DNA from: an uncultured Roseateles sp.
GTDB lineage: Bacteria > Pseudomonadota > Gammaproteobacteria > Burkholderiales > Burkholderiaceae_C
DNA: 64,000 nucleotides
Reading direction: 5' to 3'
NCBI RefSeq assembly: GCF_945956965.1
Contig: NZ_CAMFJS010000025.1
Coordinates: 1 to 64,000, forward strand
In this document: in pieces, positions 35,774 through 44,082 of the stretch
Numbering within the stretch: position 1 is the stretch's first letter
How the letters are laid out: each line of letters opens with the position of its first letter
Position numbers and translations under genes: made by a program
Notes under the pieces: model-generated
Databases searched by the model: none
The model's input: only the letters and a program-made list of their open reading frames with translations
Told to the model about the DNA's origin: nothing

Positions 35774-36640
35774 TTGAAGCCACAACTCGCGCTGATGTTT
35801 AACGCCCTGATTTGGGGGCTTTCCTGGTGGCCGTTTCGGCAGTTTCAAGCGCTCGGCCTGCACCCGCTGTGGACCACGGTGGCGCTGTATGTGTTGTCAC
35901 TGCTGGTGCTCAGCCTCAGTCAGCCGCAGGCCTGGCGGGAGCTGGCGCGCACGCCCGCCCTGTGGCTGGTGACGCTGGCCGCCGGCCTGACCAATACCGC
36001 CTTTAACTGGGGTGTGGCCACCGGGGACGTGGTGCGTGTGGTGCTGCTGTTCTATTTGATGCCGCTGTGGGCGGTGCTGCTGGCGCGATTGATTCTGGGC
36101 GAGCGCCTGACCGCCCTGGCGTGTTTGCGCATGGCCTTGGCCCTGGGCGGTGCGGCCATTGTCTTGGCGCCGGCGGAAGGGGGCTTCCCGCTGCCGGCGA
36201 GCCTGTCGGACTGGCTGGGCCTGGCGGGCGGCTTCACCTTTGCGCTCAACAATGTGATGTTGCGGCGCCAGTCCGCCAGCAATGGCCCGGCCGCTTGCGC
36301 GCTGGCCATGTTTGCCGGCGGCGTTGGCGTGGCGGGTGTGGCGGCGGCCTTGCTGGCTGGCGCGGCGGTGATCAGCTGGCCGGGGCTGCCGGGTGCCATC
36401 TGGCTGTTGCCCTTGGCGGGCATGGCGCTGCTGTTCTTCTTGTCCAACCTCAGCCTGCAGTACGGCGCCGGGCGCCTGCCGGCCAATGTGACGGCCATCA
36501 TCATGCTGACCGAGGTGCCGGTGGCCGCACTCTCAGCCCTGTGGCTGGGCGGCGGCCAGCTGGATCTGAAGACGGCGCTGGGCGGGCTTTGCATTCTGGC
36601 GGCGGCCCTGCTGGCGGCGCTGGAACCTAAGGACCGCTAA
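35774..36640 (+). CDS. EamA/DMT-family transporter
   Basis: 288 residues, ten hydrophobic segments in two EamA halves (MFNALIWGLSWWPF, FYLMPLWAVLLARLILGERL; FFLSNLSLQYGAGRLPANVTAIIMLTEVPVAALSA). A metabolite exporter of unknown substrate. The start could be the TTG at 35774 (MKPQLALMFN, resembling the N-terminus of the EamA protein at 27253) or the ATG at 35795; neither has a strong ribosome-binding site. It is preceded by a leader with a terminator-like hairpin. Confidence 0.87.
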   Translation: MKPQLALMFNALIWGLSWWPFRQFQALGLHPLWTTVALYVLSLLVLSLSQPQAWRELARTPALWLVTLAAGLTNTAFNWGVATGDVVRVVLLFYLMPLWAVLLARLILGERLTALACLRMALALGGAAIVLAPAEGGFPLPASLSDWLGLAGGFTFALNNVMLRRQSASNGPAACALAMFAGGVGVAGVAAALLAGAAVISWPGLPGAIWLLPLAGMALLFFLSNLSLQYGAGRLPANVTAIIMLTEVPVAALSALWLGGGQLDLKTALGGLCILAAALLAALEPKDR

Positions 36641-36673
36641 TATCCGGGCAACTCAGCAGATCGGAGCACTCTC

Positions 36674-37174
36674 ATGGCGTCCAGCGTTTACGACTTTCAG
36701 GCCTTGTCCATCGATGGCAAGCCGGCCGATTTGGCCAGCCAGCGCGGCAAGGTTTTGTTGATCGTCAACACGGCCAGCCAATGTGGCTTCACCCCGCAGT
36801 TCAAAGGCCTGGAGTCGCTGTGGCAGGAGTATGGCGAGCAAGGTCTGGTGATCGTGGGCTTCCCCAGCAATGAATTCGGTGGCCAGGATCCTGGCAGCAA
36901 TGAAGACATCGCCTCGTTTTGTGAGCTGAACTTTGGCGTCAGCTTCCCGATGATGGAGAAGATCAAGGTCAACGGCGCTGACGCCCACCCGCTGTGGCAA
37001 TGGCTGAAGAGCCAGAAGCCCGGCTTTCTGGGCACCGAGCTGATCAAGTGGAACTTCACCAAATTCCTGGTCGGCCGCGATGGCCAGGTGATCAAGCGTT
37101 ATGCGCCGAACGACGCGCCGGCCAGCCTGCGCGCCGACATCGAGGCGGCTTTGAAGGTGAAAGCGAAGGCCTGA
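36674..37174 (+). CDS. Glutathione peroxidase family protein
   Basis: 166 residues. The peroxidatic Cys37 is in NTASQCGFTPQF (Cys in place of selenocysteine). The catalytic Gln and Trp/Asn are in GFPSNEFGGQDPGSNEDI and KWNFTKFLVGRDG. It reduces hydrogen peroxide or lipid peroxides with thioredoxin or glutathione. Cytoplasmic: no signal peptide. It follows the EamA gene by 33 bases and may be co-transcribed. Converges with the Crp/Fnr gene. Confidence 0.94.
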   Translation: MASSVYDFQALSIDGKPADLASQRGKVLLIVNTASQCGFTPQFKGLESLWQEYGEQGLVIVGFPSNEFGGQDPGSNEDIASFCELNFGVSFPMMEKIKVNGADAHPLWQWLKSQKPGFLGTELIKWNFTKFLVGRDGQVIKRYAPNDAPASLRADIEAALKVKAKA

Positions 37175-37181
37175 GCGTCGT

Positions 37182-37913
37182 TCAAGCCTGGGGCGCCGCC
37201 CGCAGCCACAGCTGCCCGTAAGCGCGCCGCAACTGACCTTGTGCCGCCGCTTCGCCCAGCAACTGATTGACCGTCTGGCGCGAGAGATTGGCCAGCGCGG
37301 CCAGTTCGGCCTGGGTGGTTTTGATGGGCAACCAGCCCGGCTCTTGGGCCTTGCCGCTTTGGCGCGCGGCGTTGGCAGACTGCTCCCGGCTCAGCTGCGT
37401 CAGGGCCAGTTGCAGGCGCTCCGCCGCGCTGCGGTGGCGTGACGCTTCAAGCATGCGCAAGGTGCCGTCGAAGCGCTGGGCAAATTCGCGCAGCAGGGCG
37501 CGGGCAAAACCTGGCACCTCATCCATCAGCAGGCAATAGGCCGGCTCTGAAAACACCCAAACCTGGCTGGCTTGAATCGCTACCGCCTCGTAGCTGGAAG
37601 GCTGGCCGGCGGCGAAGGCGGCCAAGCCGAACAAGCGCGGCGCCTGCATCTGCTCCAGCACCGAGACCGTGCCGTCTGCGCCGGTGAAGCGGGCTTCCAT
37701 CTGGCCTTGGCCCACCGCGTAGAAAGCCTGGGTCGGTGCGGCCTGGCGAAACAGGCTGCTGCCGCGCGCCAGGCGCCGGCTTGGGATCAGGCGCTGCAGG
37801 CGTGGCAGCAGGGCGGCATCGGCCTGCCAGTCCAGCGTCGGGAAGTTGCTTTGCAGCACGGCCAGAAGTGTTTGGAGTGAAGGCTGGGCGGCAGGCTGAG
37901 CCGGGTCAGACAT
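37182..37913 (-). CDS. Crp/Fnr-family transcriptional regulator
   Basis: 243 residues. A cNMP-binding-like beta-roll (residues about 40-150: RRLARGSSLFRQAAPTQAFYAVGQGQM, LFGLAAFAAGQPSSYEAVA) and a C-terminal winged helix (TTQAELAALANLSRQTVNQLLGEAAAQGQLRR). No N-terminal cysteine cluster of the FNR type, so it is not an iron-sulfur oxygen sensor; the effector is unknown. The gene diverges from the DUF2332 gene across 63 bases that contain a perfect inverted repeat (37928-37943), a likely autoregulatory site. Confidence 0.9.
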   Translation of the reverse strand: MSDPAQPAAQPSLQTLLAVLQSNFPTLDWQADAALLPRLQRLIPSRRLARGSSLFRQAAPTQAFYAVGQGQMEARFTGADGTVSVLEQMQAPRLFGLAAFAAGQPSSYEAVAIQASQVWVFSEPAYCLLMDEVPGFARALLREFAQRFDGTLRMLEASRHRSAAERLQLALTQLSREQSANAARQSGKAQEPGWLPIKTTQAELAALANLSRQTVNQLLGEAAAQGQLRRAYGQLWLRAAPQA

Positions 37914-37927
37914 TCTCTTGTCCTATT

Positions 37928-37943
37928 TGTCGGGTAGCCGACA
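37928..37943. promoter_or_regulatory. Inverted repeat, candidate Crp/Fnr-type operator
   Basis: TGTCGG-GTAG-CCGACA, 6-bp perfect arms with a 4-bp spacer, in the 63-bp gap between the divergent Crp/Fnr-like and DUF2332 genes. Geometry (4-6 bp spacer) suits a Crp/Fnr dimer, though the half-site differs from E. coli CRP (TGTGA) and FNR (TTGAT). Confidence 0.45.
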
Positions 37944-37976
37944 TTTTGATCCAAACCCGGCCACTAAGCTGGCTGC

Positions 37977-39095
37977 ATGAATCTCGAATCAAGCCAAGCC
38001 TGGGCCCAGCAGTTTCGTCAGTTTGCCGCGCTGGAATGCCTGCAAGACCCGCTCTATGTGGCGATATGCCAAGCGGTGGCGGATACGCCTGAGCTGCGCG
38101 CCCTGATGGCCCATGCGCCGCCCACCCAAGCCATCCCCAATCTGTTGCTCGCGGCCCTGCATGAGCGGGTGCTGGCCGGCGTGGCCCATCCCTTGGCGGA
38201 CTATTACCCCAGCGTGGGCGGGCAGCGCCTGCCCGACGCGCAGCTGCCCGCTCTGCTGCTGGACTTCGCGCGCCAGCAGCAAGCCAGCCTGATCGCATCC
38301 CTGCGCGAGCGCCGCACCCAAACGAATGAGATCGGCCGCTGCGCCGTGCTTTGGCCGGCCTTGCAACACATCGCGGGCTTGAGCGGCAGCAGCAACAGCC
38401 CTGTGCTCAGCTTGATTGACTTCGGTTGCAGCGCCGGCCTGAACCTGGGTGTGGACCGTTATCGCTATCGTTACCAAACCGAGTCGGGCACGTGCTTTGT
38501 GCGCGGTGCACCGGCGGGTCCCGAGCGTCCCGAGATCCGCTCTGACTGGCTGGGCGCCGCCGCTGCGCCCCCGGCCGAGCAGGCTTGGCAGCTGCAGCAG
38601 CGTGTGGGCCTGGACCTGGCCCCTTTGGATGTGCAGGACCCGGCGGCCCTGCGCTGGCTGCATGCCTGCTTGTGGCCGCATGAGCGTGAGCGGGCGCGCC
38701 GGCTTGATCAGGCCGTGGCCCTGGTGGATCAGCACCGCGTGCTGGCAAGCGACGACGGGCTGGGTGTGCTGGAGGCGCAGCTGGCTGCGGGTGACTTTGC
38801 CGGCAGCCAGCCGGTGCTGTTCAACAGCTGGGTGCTGTATTACTTCACCCCAGCCGCCTTGCGGGACTATCAGGCGCACGTGCGGCGCCTGGTGCTGCAG
38901 CATGGCTTGATCTGGCTCAGCGCCGAGGGCGCCGACTTGCGTCCGCCGGGTCTGGCCTTGCCGCCTCTGCCGGCAGAGCGCTCCGGCGCCAGCGCCACCT
39001 TGTGGACCCTGCAATGGGCCGCCAAGGGGCAGCTTCAGCAGCAGGCGCTGGCCTGGTCACACCCGCATGGGCGCTGGCTGGCTTGGTGCGCTTGA
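37977..39095 (+). CDS. DUF2332 protein with SAM-binding-like motif
   Basis: 372 residues of the DUF2332 family. The N-terminal part is helical (QAWAQQFRQFAALECLQDPLY). The centre has LIDFGCSAGLNLGVDRYRY, which looks like the glycine-rich motif I of Rossmann methyltransferases. A later VLFNSWVLYYFTP matches the family. Function unknown; a methyltransferase is a reasonable guess only. It shares a short divergent promoter with the Crp/Fnr-like regulator and converges on the sensor GGDEF gene, 11 bases apart. Confidence 0.84.
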   Translation: MNLESSQAWAQQFRQFAALECLQDPLYVAICQAVADTPELRALMAHAPPTQAIPNLLLAALHERVLAGVAHPLADYYPSVGGQRLPDAQLPALLLDFARQQQASLIASLRERRTQTNEIGRCAVLWPALQHIAGLSGSSNSPVLSLIDFGCSAGLNLGVDRYRYRYQTESGTCFVRGAPAGPERPEIRSDWLGAAAAPPAEQAWQLQQRVGLDLAPLDVQDPAALRWLHACLWPHERERARRLDQAVALVDQHRVLASDDGLGVLEAQLAAGDFAGSQPVLFNSWVLYYFTPAALRDYQAHVRRLVLQHGLIWLSAEGADLRPPGLALPPLPAERSGASATLWTLQWAAKGQLQQQALAWSHPHGRWLAWCA

Positions 39096-39106
39096 GCGGG
39101 GCCTGA

Positions 39107-41029
39107 TCAGGCGGGCGTGCTCCCCGGCGCGGTGAACACCTTGAAGCCGTCACCGCCGGCGTGCTTGGCTTCGTACAAGGCCAGATCGGCTTGTTTGAAC
39201 AGTTCGCCGGTGGCGCAGTCGTGGCCCACAAACAGGCTGATGCCTATGCTGCAGCGGCAGGGCCAGTCGGGGGCGCCCGCCCCCAGGGCGACCGGGGTGT
39301 TCAAGGCTTCGAGGATTTTGGTGGCGATCAGGCCGGCGTTGGCGGCGGCGCTGGCGCGGTCTTCACCCAGGCCGCTCAGCAGCACCACGAACTCATCGCC
39401 CCCCATGCGGGCCACGGTGTCCTGGCCGCGCATCAGGTTCTTCATGCGGCGGGCCACCTCGATCAAGAGCTGGTCACCGGCATCGTGGCCCCATTGGTCG
39501 TTGAGGCGTTTGAACTTGTCCAGGTCCAACATCATCAGGGCGCAGAACTGCCGGCTGCGCTGGCTGGCGGCGATGGCCAGCTCAAGCCGGTCGCTGAGCA
39601 GGCGGCGGTTGGGCAGCTGCGTCAGCTGGTCGAGGTAGGCCATCTCCCGGATCTGGTCTTGAATCGCCTTGCGCTCGCTGATGTCGCGCACCGAGATGTA
39701 GTAGCAGGGCTCACCGGCGATCTCAAACGCGCTGGCGTTGAGCTCCACATCGCGCATCTCGCCCGCGGGTCCTTTGCGGATCAGGGTCTCCAAGCTCAGC
39801 AACTCATTGCCCTTGCGCAGCGTGACAAAGGCATTGGCGCGTGCACGTTTGTCCGGCCACAGTTGCAGCAATTCAAGCCGGCTCATGGCCACCAGCTGTT
39901 CGCGGCTCAGGCCCAGCAACTCACACAGTCTGTCGTTGACGATGTTCAGGCGACCATGGCCGTCCAGCACCATGATGCCGTCGCTGGCCCGCTTCAGGTA
40001 CAGGCGGTTGCGCAAGCTGGCTTGCAAAGTGGCTTGGGTGGCCCGGCGCAGGGTCAGGCCCAGCAGCACCGAGGTGATGGCGAAGCAGAAGACCAAGGCC
40101 GCGGCCGCGGCGATCTCGCCATACCAGCCACGCAGATAGTCTTGGCTGGCCAGGCCCACGGCCAGCAAAAAGGGTGCAGCGTGCAAGCGCCGCATGCTCA
40201 CCACCCGGTCGATGCCGCCGGCGCCGTCGGCGTTATGGAAGTTGCCGGTTTCCACGCCCGCATCAATCAGTTTCTGGAATTCCTTGGACACGATGCGGTT
40301 GCCGATCTCACCGGCCGGGCTGCCGTGCAGCGGCGGGTTGCGGGCGATCAGGCGTTGATCGGCGTCGCGCAAGGCGACGGTGCCGGCGCTGCCCAGGTCC
40401 AGCCCGTAAATCAGCTGGCTGAAATACTCCACGCCGATGGGGGCGATCACCACGCCCGCGAAGCGCCCCTGGGCGTCGACAAAGCGGCGTGCCGAGACAA
40501 TGATGAAGCTTTGATCCACGCGCGAGCGGAGCAGGGGCGACAAGATGCGCTCCGGCTCGGTCTGCGCCTTGGCGCGCTGAAAATAGTCCCGGTCGGCGAT
40601 GTTGACGACATCGGCGGCGGGCTCCACGCCCTCGCTGACCAGGCCGTTGCCTTCGGCGTCGTAGACGCGCAAGGCCGGCAGCTCGGGCATGTTTTGCAGG
40701 CGGCGCGCCAGAAAGTGCAAGGCTTGGTCGGTTTGAATGCCGCCGGCGCGGATTTCGCGCTCCAGCTCATCAGCCACGCTGGCCAGCACCAGATCAATCT
40801 TCTCAATGCTGCTGGAGATATTGCCGTCCAGCGTGCTGGCGATATTGGCCGTCTGCGCATAAGCACGCTCGTCAAAGAGCTGCTTGCTGCTGCTCAGCGA
40901 CCACCAGAAGAAGATCGCCACAGTGGCGTTGGCGAGCAAGAGAATGGCCACGATGGAGGGCCAGAGCCACGACTCCCTGCGGGTGCTGAGTTTGGGCATG
41001 AAGGGGCGGAAAGGGTAGGCGCGGTTCAT
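39107..41029 (-). CDS. Cache-PAS-GGDEF diguanylate cyclase
   Basis: About 640 residues. A membrane segment (about 18-42), a periplasmic dCache-like sensor (RDYFQRAKAQTEPERILSPL and IVSARRFVDAQGRFAGVV are typical), a second membrane segment (AAAAALVFCFAITSVLLGL), a PAS domain (ASDGIMVLDGHGRLNIVNDR) and a GGDEF domain (LDLDKFKRLNDQWGHDAGD, GGDEF). RGQD five residues before GGDEF is an intact inhibitory site. No EAL domain. Start: ATG at 41029; ATG at 40999 is also possible. It lies 105 bases after the digH-like stop, same strand. Confidence 0.86.
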   Translation of the reverse strand: MNRAYPFRPFMPKLSTRRESWLWPSIVAILLLANATVAIFFWWSLSSSKQLFDERAYAQTANIASTLDGNISSSIEKIDLVLASVADELEREIRAGGIQTDQALHFLARRLQNMPELPALRVYDAEGNGLVSEGVEPAADVVNIADRDYFQRAKAQTEPERILSPLLRSRVDQSFIIVSARRFVDAQGRFAGVVIAPIGVEYFSQLIYGLDLGSAGTVALRDADQRLIARNPPLHGSPAGEIGNRIVSKEFQKLIDAGVETGNFHNADGAGGIDRVVSMRRLHAAPFLLAVGLASQDYLRGWYGEIAAAAALVFCFAITSVLLGLTLRRATQATLQASLRNRLYLKRASDGIMVLDGHGRLNIVNDRLCELLGLSREQLVAMSRLELLQLWPDKRARANAFVTLRKGNELLSLETLIRKGPAGEMRDVELNASAFEIAGEPCYYISVRDISERKAIQDQIREMAYLDQLTQLPNRRLLSDRLELAIAASQRSRQFCALMMLDLDKFKRLNDQWGHDAGDQLLIEVARRMKNLMRGQDTVARMGGDEFVVLLSGLGEDRASAAANAGLIATKILEALNTPVALGAGAPDWPCRCSIGISLFVGHDCATGELFKQADLALYEAKHAGGDGFKVFTAPGSTPA

Positions 41030-41134
41030 ATCCGCGCGGCAAATCAACAACTGAAGCTCAATTGGACCTCATCCGGCACGCTGCCGACGGGGCCAACAGG
41101 CTCTCATTCGTGGCTTTATTCCGCCCCGCTTGGC

Positions 41135-42718
41135 TCAGCCGAGCCGGAAGGCGCTTCTCGGCCCCTCGACGCCGACGCGGCTCAGGCGCGAAATCACCAG
41201 GGCATTGAGATCCTGAGCCGCAATGACAAATTCGCTGCCGAGCTGCCAGCGCCATTGCTCGCCATGGCGTGTCCAGAGCAGGTAGCGCCCGCCTTCCGCC
41301 GGCTTGCCGGGCGGCATGCGCAGCTGCCAGGCTGGCGCGGCATCGGGCCGCTCCCCTGGGGGGAGTGCCAGCAGCAGCGGGCTGGGGGCAGGCTCCGGCA
41401 GCGTGGCGTCCAGCCAGGGCGTGGCTGGCGGCAAGGCGGCTTGGGCGTAGACGCCTTGCTTGAGCGCAAGGGCCAGGCCGCGCCGGTTCTGCAGCAAGGC
41501 CACCATGCTGAAGTGCGCATGGCCGGTGGCGGGCGCACGGGCGCGCTGCAATTCGATCTGGGCGCTGATTTCGCTGATCGGCCAGCTGTCGGCCTTGTCG
41601 GTCACCTTGCTGGTGAACAGGCCGGGCCAGATATGGCGCTGCAGCGGATTTTGCGCGCGCCAATAGTCCAGCAAAACCTCAAAGGCCTGCGGCGCTTGCT
41701 TGATGGGCCAGTAGAGCTGGGGCGCCAGATAGTCCAGCCAGCCATTGGCCAGCCACAGCTCCACATCGGCATAGAGCTTGTCGTACTGGCTGAAGCCGAC
41801 GATGCCCGGCGGCCGCAGCGCGGGCTTGGGCAGGCCGAAGGGGCTGATGCCAAAACGCACCCAGGGCTTGCTGCTGAGCCGGATCGTTTGCTGCATGCGC
41901 TGCACCAGCTGATCGACATTGCGGCGCCGCCAGTCGGCGCGGCTCAGCGTGCCGCCGCTTTGCACAAAGCGCTGCCAGCTTGGCTCATCCGGGAAGTCAA
42001 GCTCTTGCTTGCTGGCCGGGTCGTTGACCGGATAGGGGTAGAAATAGTCGTCGATGTGGATGCCGTCCACCTCGTAGCGCGCCAGCACATCGGCGATGAC
42101 GGTCAGGCAGTGGTTGGCGGCGGCTTCTTCGCCGGGGTCGATCCAGAGCTGGTCGCCGTAGCGCTTGACCCATTGCGGCTGGGTCTGGCTCAGATGGCTG
42201 GCGGCGGGTACCGACTGGGCCTGGCTTTGGCGCGCACGAAAAGGGTTGAACCAGGCGTGCAACTCCAGCCCGCGCGCATGGGCCTCGCTGATCCAGAAGG
42301 CCAGCGGGTCGTAGAAGGGCTCCGGGGCCAGGCCTTGCGTGCCGCTCAGGTACTCGCTCCAGGGTTCCAGCGCGCTGGGGTAGAGCGCGTCGGCGCTGGT
42401 GCGCACCTGCAAGATGATGGCGTTGAGCTTGAGCGCCACGGCGCTGTCCAGCAGCGTTCGCACCTCGGCCTGCTGCTCGGCCGTGCTGAGGCCTTTGCGG
42501 CTGGGCCAGTCGATATTGGCCACCGTGGCCACCCAGGCGGCGCGGAACTCGCGCGGCACTGCGGGCGCTTGCTCGGCCAACTCGGGCGCGGGCAGCAAGC
42601 GCGGCGGATTGGCCAGGGCTGGCTTGAGTGGCGACTGTGCGCAAGCCATCAGCGCGGCGGCGCTGCCGCCGATCAGGCTGCGGCGTGACAGGGCTTTGGA
42701 CTTGGGCTCAGCACTCAT
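41135..42718 (-). CDS. DigH/YddW-like glycosyl hydrolase (GHL10), probable peptidoglycan glycosidase
   Basis: 527 residues. A twin-arginine-like, possibly lipoprotein signal (LSRRSLIGGSAAALMACAQS) followed by the GHL10 (DUF187) barrel: EFRAAWVATVANIDWPS, AIILQVRTSADALYPS, PLAFWISEAHARGLELHAWF, VDGIHIDDYFYPYP and YLAPQLYWPI. The E. coli member DigH cuts peptidoglycan glycan strands stripped of peptides. Its overlap (4 bases) with an AmpG-like permease and murQ upstream supports a role in wall recycling (inference). The ATG at 42718 fits the signal. A non-catalytic C-terminal region of about 100 residues completes it. Confidence 0.88.
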   Translation of the reverse strand: MSAEPKSKALSRRSLIGGSAAALMACAQSPLKPALANPPRLLPAPELAEQAPAVPREFRAAWVATVANIDWPSRKGLSTAEQQAEVRTLLDSAVALKLNAIILQVRTSADALYPSALEPWSEYLSGTQGLAPEPFYDPLAFWISEAHARGLELHAWFNPFRARQSQAQSVPAASHLSQTQPQWVKRYGDQLWIDPGEEAAANHCLTVIADVLARYEVDGIHIDDYFYPYPVNDPASKQELDFPDEPSWQRFVQSGGTLSRADWRRRNVDQLVQRMQQTIRLSSKPWVRFGISPFGLPKPALRPPGIVGFSQYDKLYADVELWLANGWLDYLAPQLYWPIKQAPQAFEVLLDYWRAQNPLQRHIWPGLFTSKVTDKADSWPISEISAQIELQRARAPATGHAHFSMVALLQNRRGLALALKQGVYAQAALPPATPWLDATLPEPAPSPLLLALPPGERPDAAPAWQLRMPPGKPAEGGRYLLWTRHGEQWRWQLGSEFVIAAQDLNALVISRLSRVGVEGPRSAFRLG

Positions 42719-44082
42719 GCGGGTTCCTCGTCCTGCTTCTTGCCGAAGTCGGCCGGGATCTTGATCAGCGCCGCCATCGCAAACGATGGAATCGTGGCCA
42801 CCAGCACCCAGATGAAGAAGTGCAGATAGCCCAACTGATCCTGCAGCCAGCCGCTCCACATGCCGGGAATCATCATGCCCAGCGCCATGAAGCCGGTGCA
42901 GATGGCGTAATGCGCCGTGGCGTATGAGCCCCCAGGCCGCCTCGCGTCGGCCACCCCCCGGGGGGGCTCAGGTGTCTTGGGGCGGCCCGGCGACACCTGG
43001 TGGGAGCCCTCCGCAACCAAAATCATGTACATCAGATAGGCCGTGAAGCCCAGGCCATAACCGAATTGTTCGACGGCCAGCGCCGCGCTGATCAGCACCA
43101 GGCTGCCGGGGTGCGCCAGGGCCAGGGCCACAAAAGCGATATTGGGCACATGCATCATCAGCACCAGTGGCCACAGCGCCTTTTTGAGGCCCACGCGCGA
43201 GATGATCCAGCCGCCCAGCAAGCCGCCCAGGGTCAGGGCGGTGAGGCCCACCGTGCCGTAGGCGATGCCGACTTGCTTGTTCGTCAGGCCCAGGCCGCCG
43301 GCGGCTGGGCTGTCGAGCAAAAAAGGCGTGGCCAGCTTGAGCAGCTGCGCTTCCGGGAAGCGGTAGAGCAGCAAAAAGCCCAGGATCACCCCGATGCCGG
43401 GCTTGCGGAAGAACTCGGCAAACACCTGCAGAAAGTCGCGCAGCAAACCGGCCGAACCCAGGCGACCCGGCCCTTTGGCATCGGCCGCCGGGCGCGGCAG
43501 CACAAAGAAGTGATAGGCCGCCATCAGCCCAAACAACCCGGCCAGCAGCGCGAAGACAATGCTCCAGGCGGTCGTCATGCTGCCGGTGCGCTCTTGCAGC
43601 TCACCGGCCAGGTAGACCAGGCCGCCCTGGCCGCCGATATTGGCCAAGCGGTAGAAGGTGGAGCGCACGCCGACAAAAGCGGCTTGGCTGTGCTGCGGCA
43701 GGGCCAGCATATAAAAGCCGTCTGCGGCGATGTCGTGCGAGGCCGAGGCGAAGGCCATCAGCCAGAACACCGCCAAGGTCATCTGAAAAGCCTGCGGGCC
43801 GGGAATGGTCAGGGCCACCATGGCCAGGGCCACGCCAATCAGGAATTGCAGTGCGATGATCCAGCTGCGCTTGGTGTGGAAGAGCTCAATCAGCGGCGAC
43901 CACAGCGGCTTGATGACCCAGGGCAGATAGAGCCAGCTGGTGTAGAGCGCGATGTCGGTGTTCGAAAAGCCTAGGTTCTTGTACATGATGACCGACAGCG
44001 TCATCACCACCACATAGGGAATGCCTTGGCCGAAATAGAGCGAGGGGATCCAGCGCCAGGGATTGACCTTTTTGTCGCTCAT
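42715..44082 (-). CDS. ampG: AmpG-family muropeptide permease with in-frame palindromic insertion
   Basis: 455 residues, 12 or more membrane helices. AmpG marks: IPSLYFGQGIPYVVVMTLSVIMYKN-type start, YTSWLYLPWVIKPLWSPLIE, ASHDIAADGFYMLAL and TAHYAICTGFMALGMMIPGM. It imports anhydromuropeptides (or related wall sugars) from the periplasm. Between AEGSHQ and TAHYAICTG, where relatives have no gap, residues 363-388 (Pro/Arg/Gly-rich) are encoded by a 78-bp palindromic element at 42919-42996. Start and stop overlap murQ and the digH-like gene by 4 bases each. Whether the loop insertion is tolerated is not known; the frame is intact. Confidence 0.87.
   Translation of the reverse strand: MSDKKVNPWRWIPSLYFGQGIPYVVVMTLSVIMYKNLGFSNTDIALYTSWLYLPWVIKPLWSPLIELFHTKRSWIIALQFLIGVALAMVALTIPGPQAFQMTLAVFWLMAFASASHDIAADGFYMLALPQHSQAAFVGVRSTFYRLANIGGQGGLVYLAGELQERTGSMTTAWSIVFALLAGLFGLMAAYHFFVLPRPAADAKGPGRLGSAGLLRDFLQVFAEFFRKPGIGVILGFLLLYRFPEAQLLKLATPFLLDSPAAGGLGLTNKQVGIAYGTVGLTALTLGGLLGGWIISRVGLKKALWPLVLMMHVPNIAFVALALAHPGSLVLISAALAVEQFGYGLGFTAYLMYMILVAEGSHQVSPGRPKTPEPPRGVADARRPGGSYATAHYAICTGFMALGMMIPGMWSGWLQDQLGYLHFFIWVLVATIPSFAMAALIKIPADFGKKQDEEPA
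42919..42996 (-). repeat. 78-bp palindromic element inserted in frame in the ampG-like gene
   Basis: Two nested inverted repeats: TGAGCCCCC (42925-42933) with GGGGGCTCA (42962-42970), and CAGGTGTC (42969-42976) with GACACCTG (42992-42999). It includes the run CCCCCCGGGGGGG. The GC-rich double hairpin resembles small dispersed palindromic repeats that I associate with intergenic regions of Burkholderiales. It adds 26 codons, without a stop, to a loop of the permease. Confidence 0.6.

Noticed and set aside
39161-42688. A 1175-codon open frame on the + strand across the sensor GGDEF and digH-like genes
   Set aside because: It is antisense to two well-supported genes. Its product is repetitive Gln/Ala/Gly/His-rich sequence with no domain, as expected from high-GC codon bias on the opposite strand.
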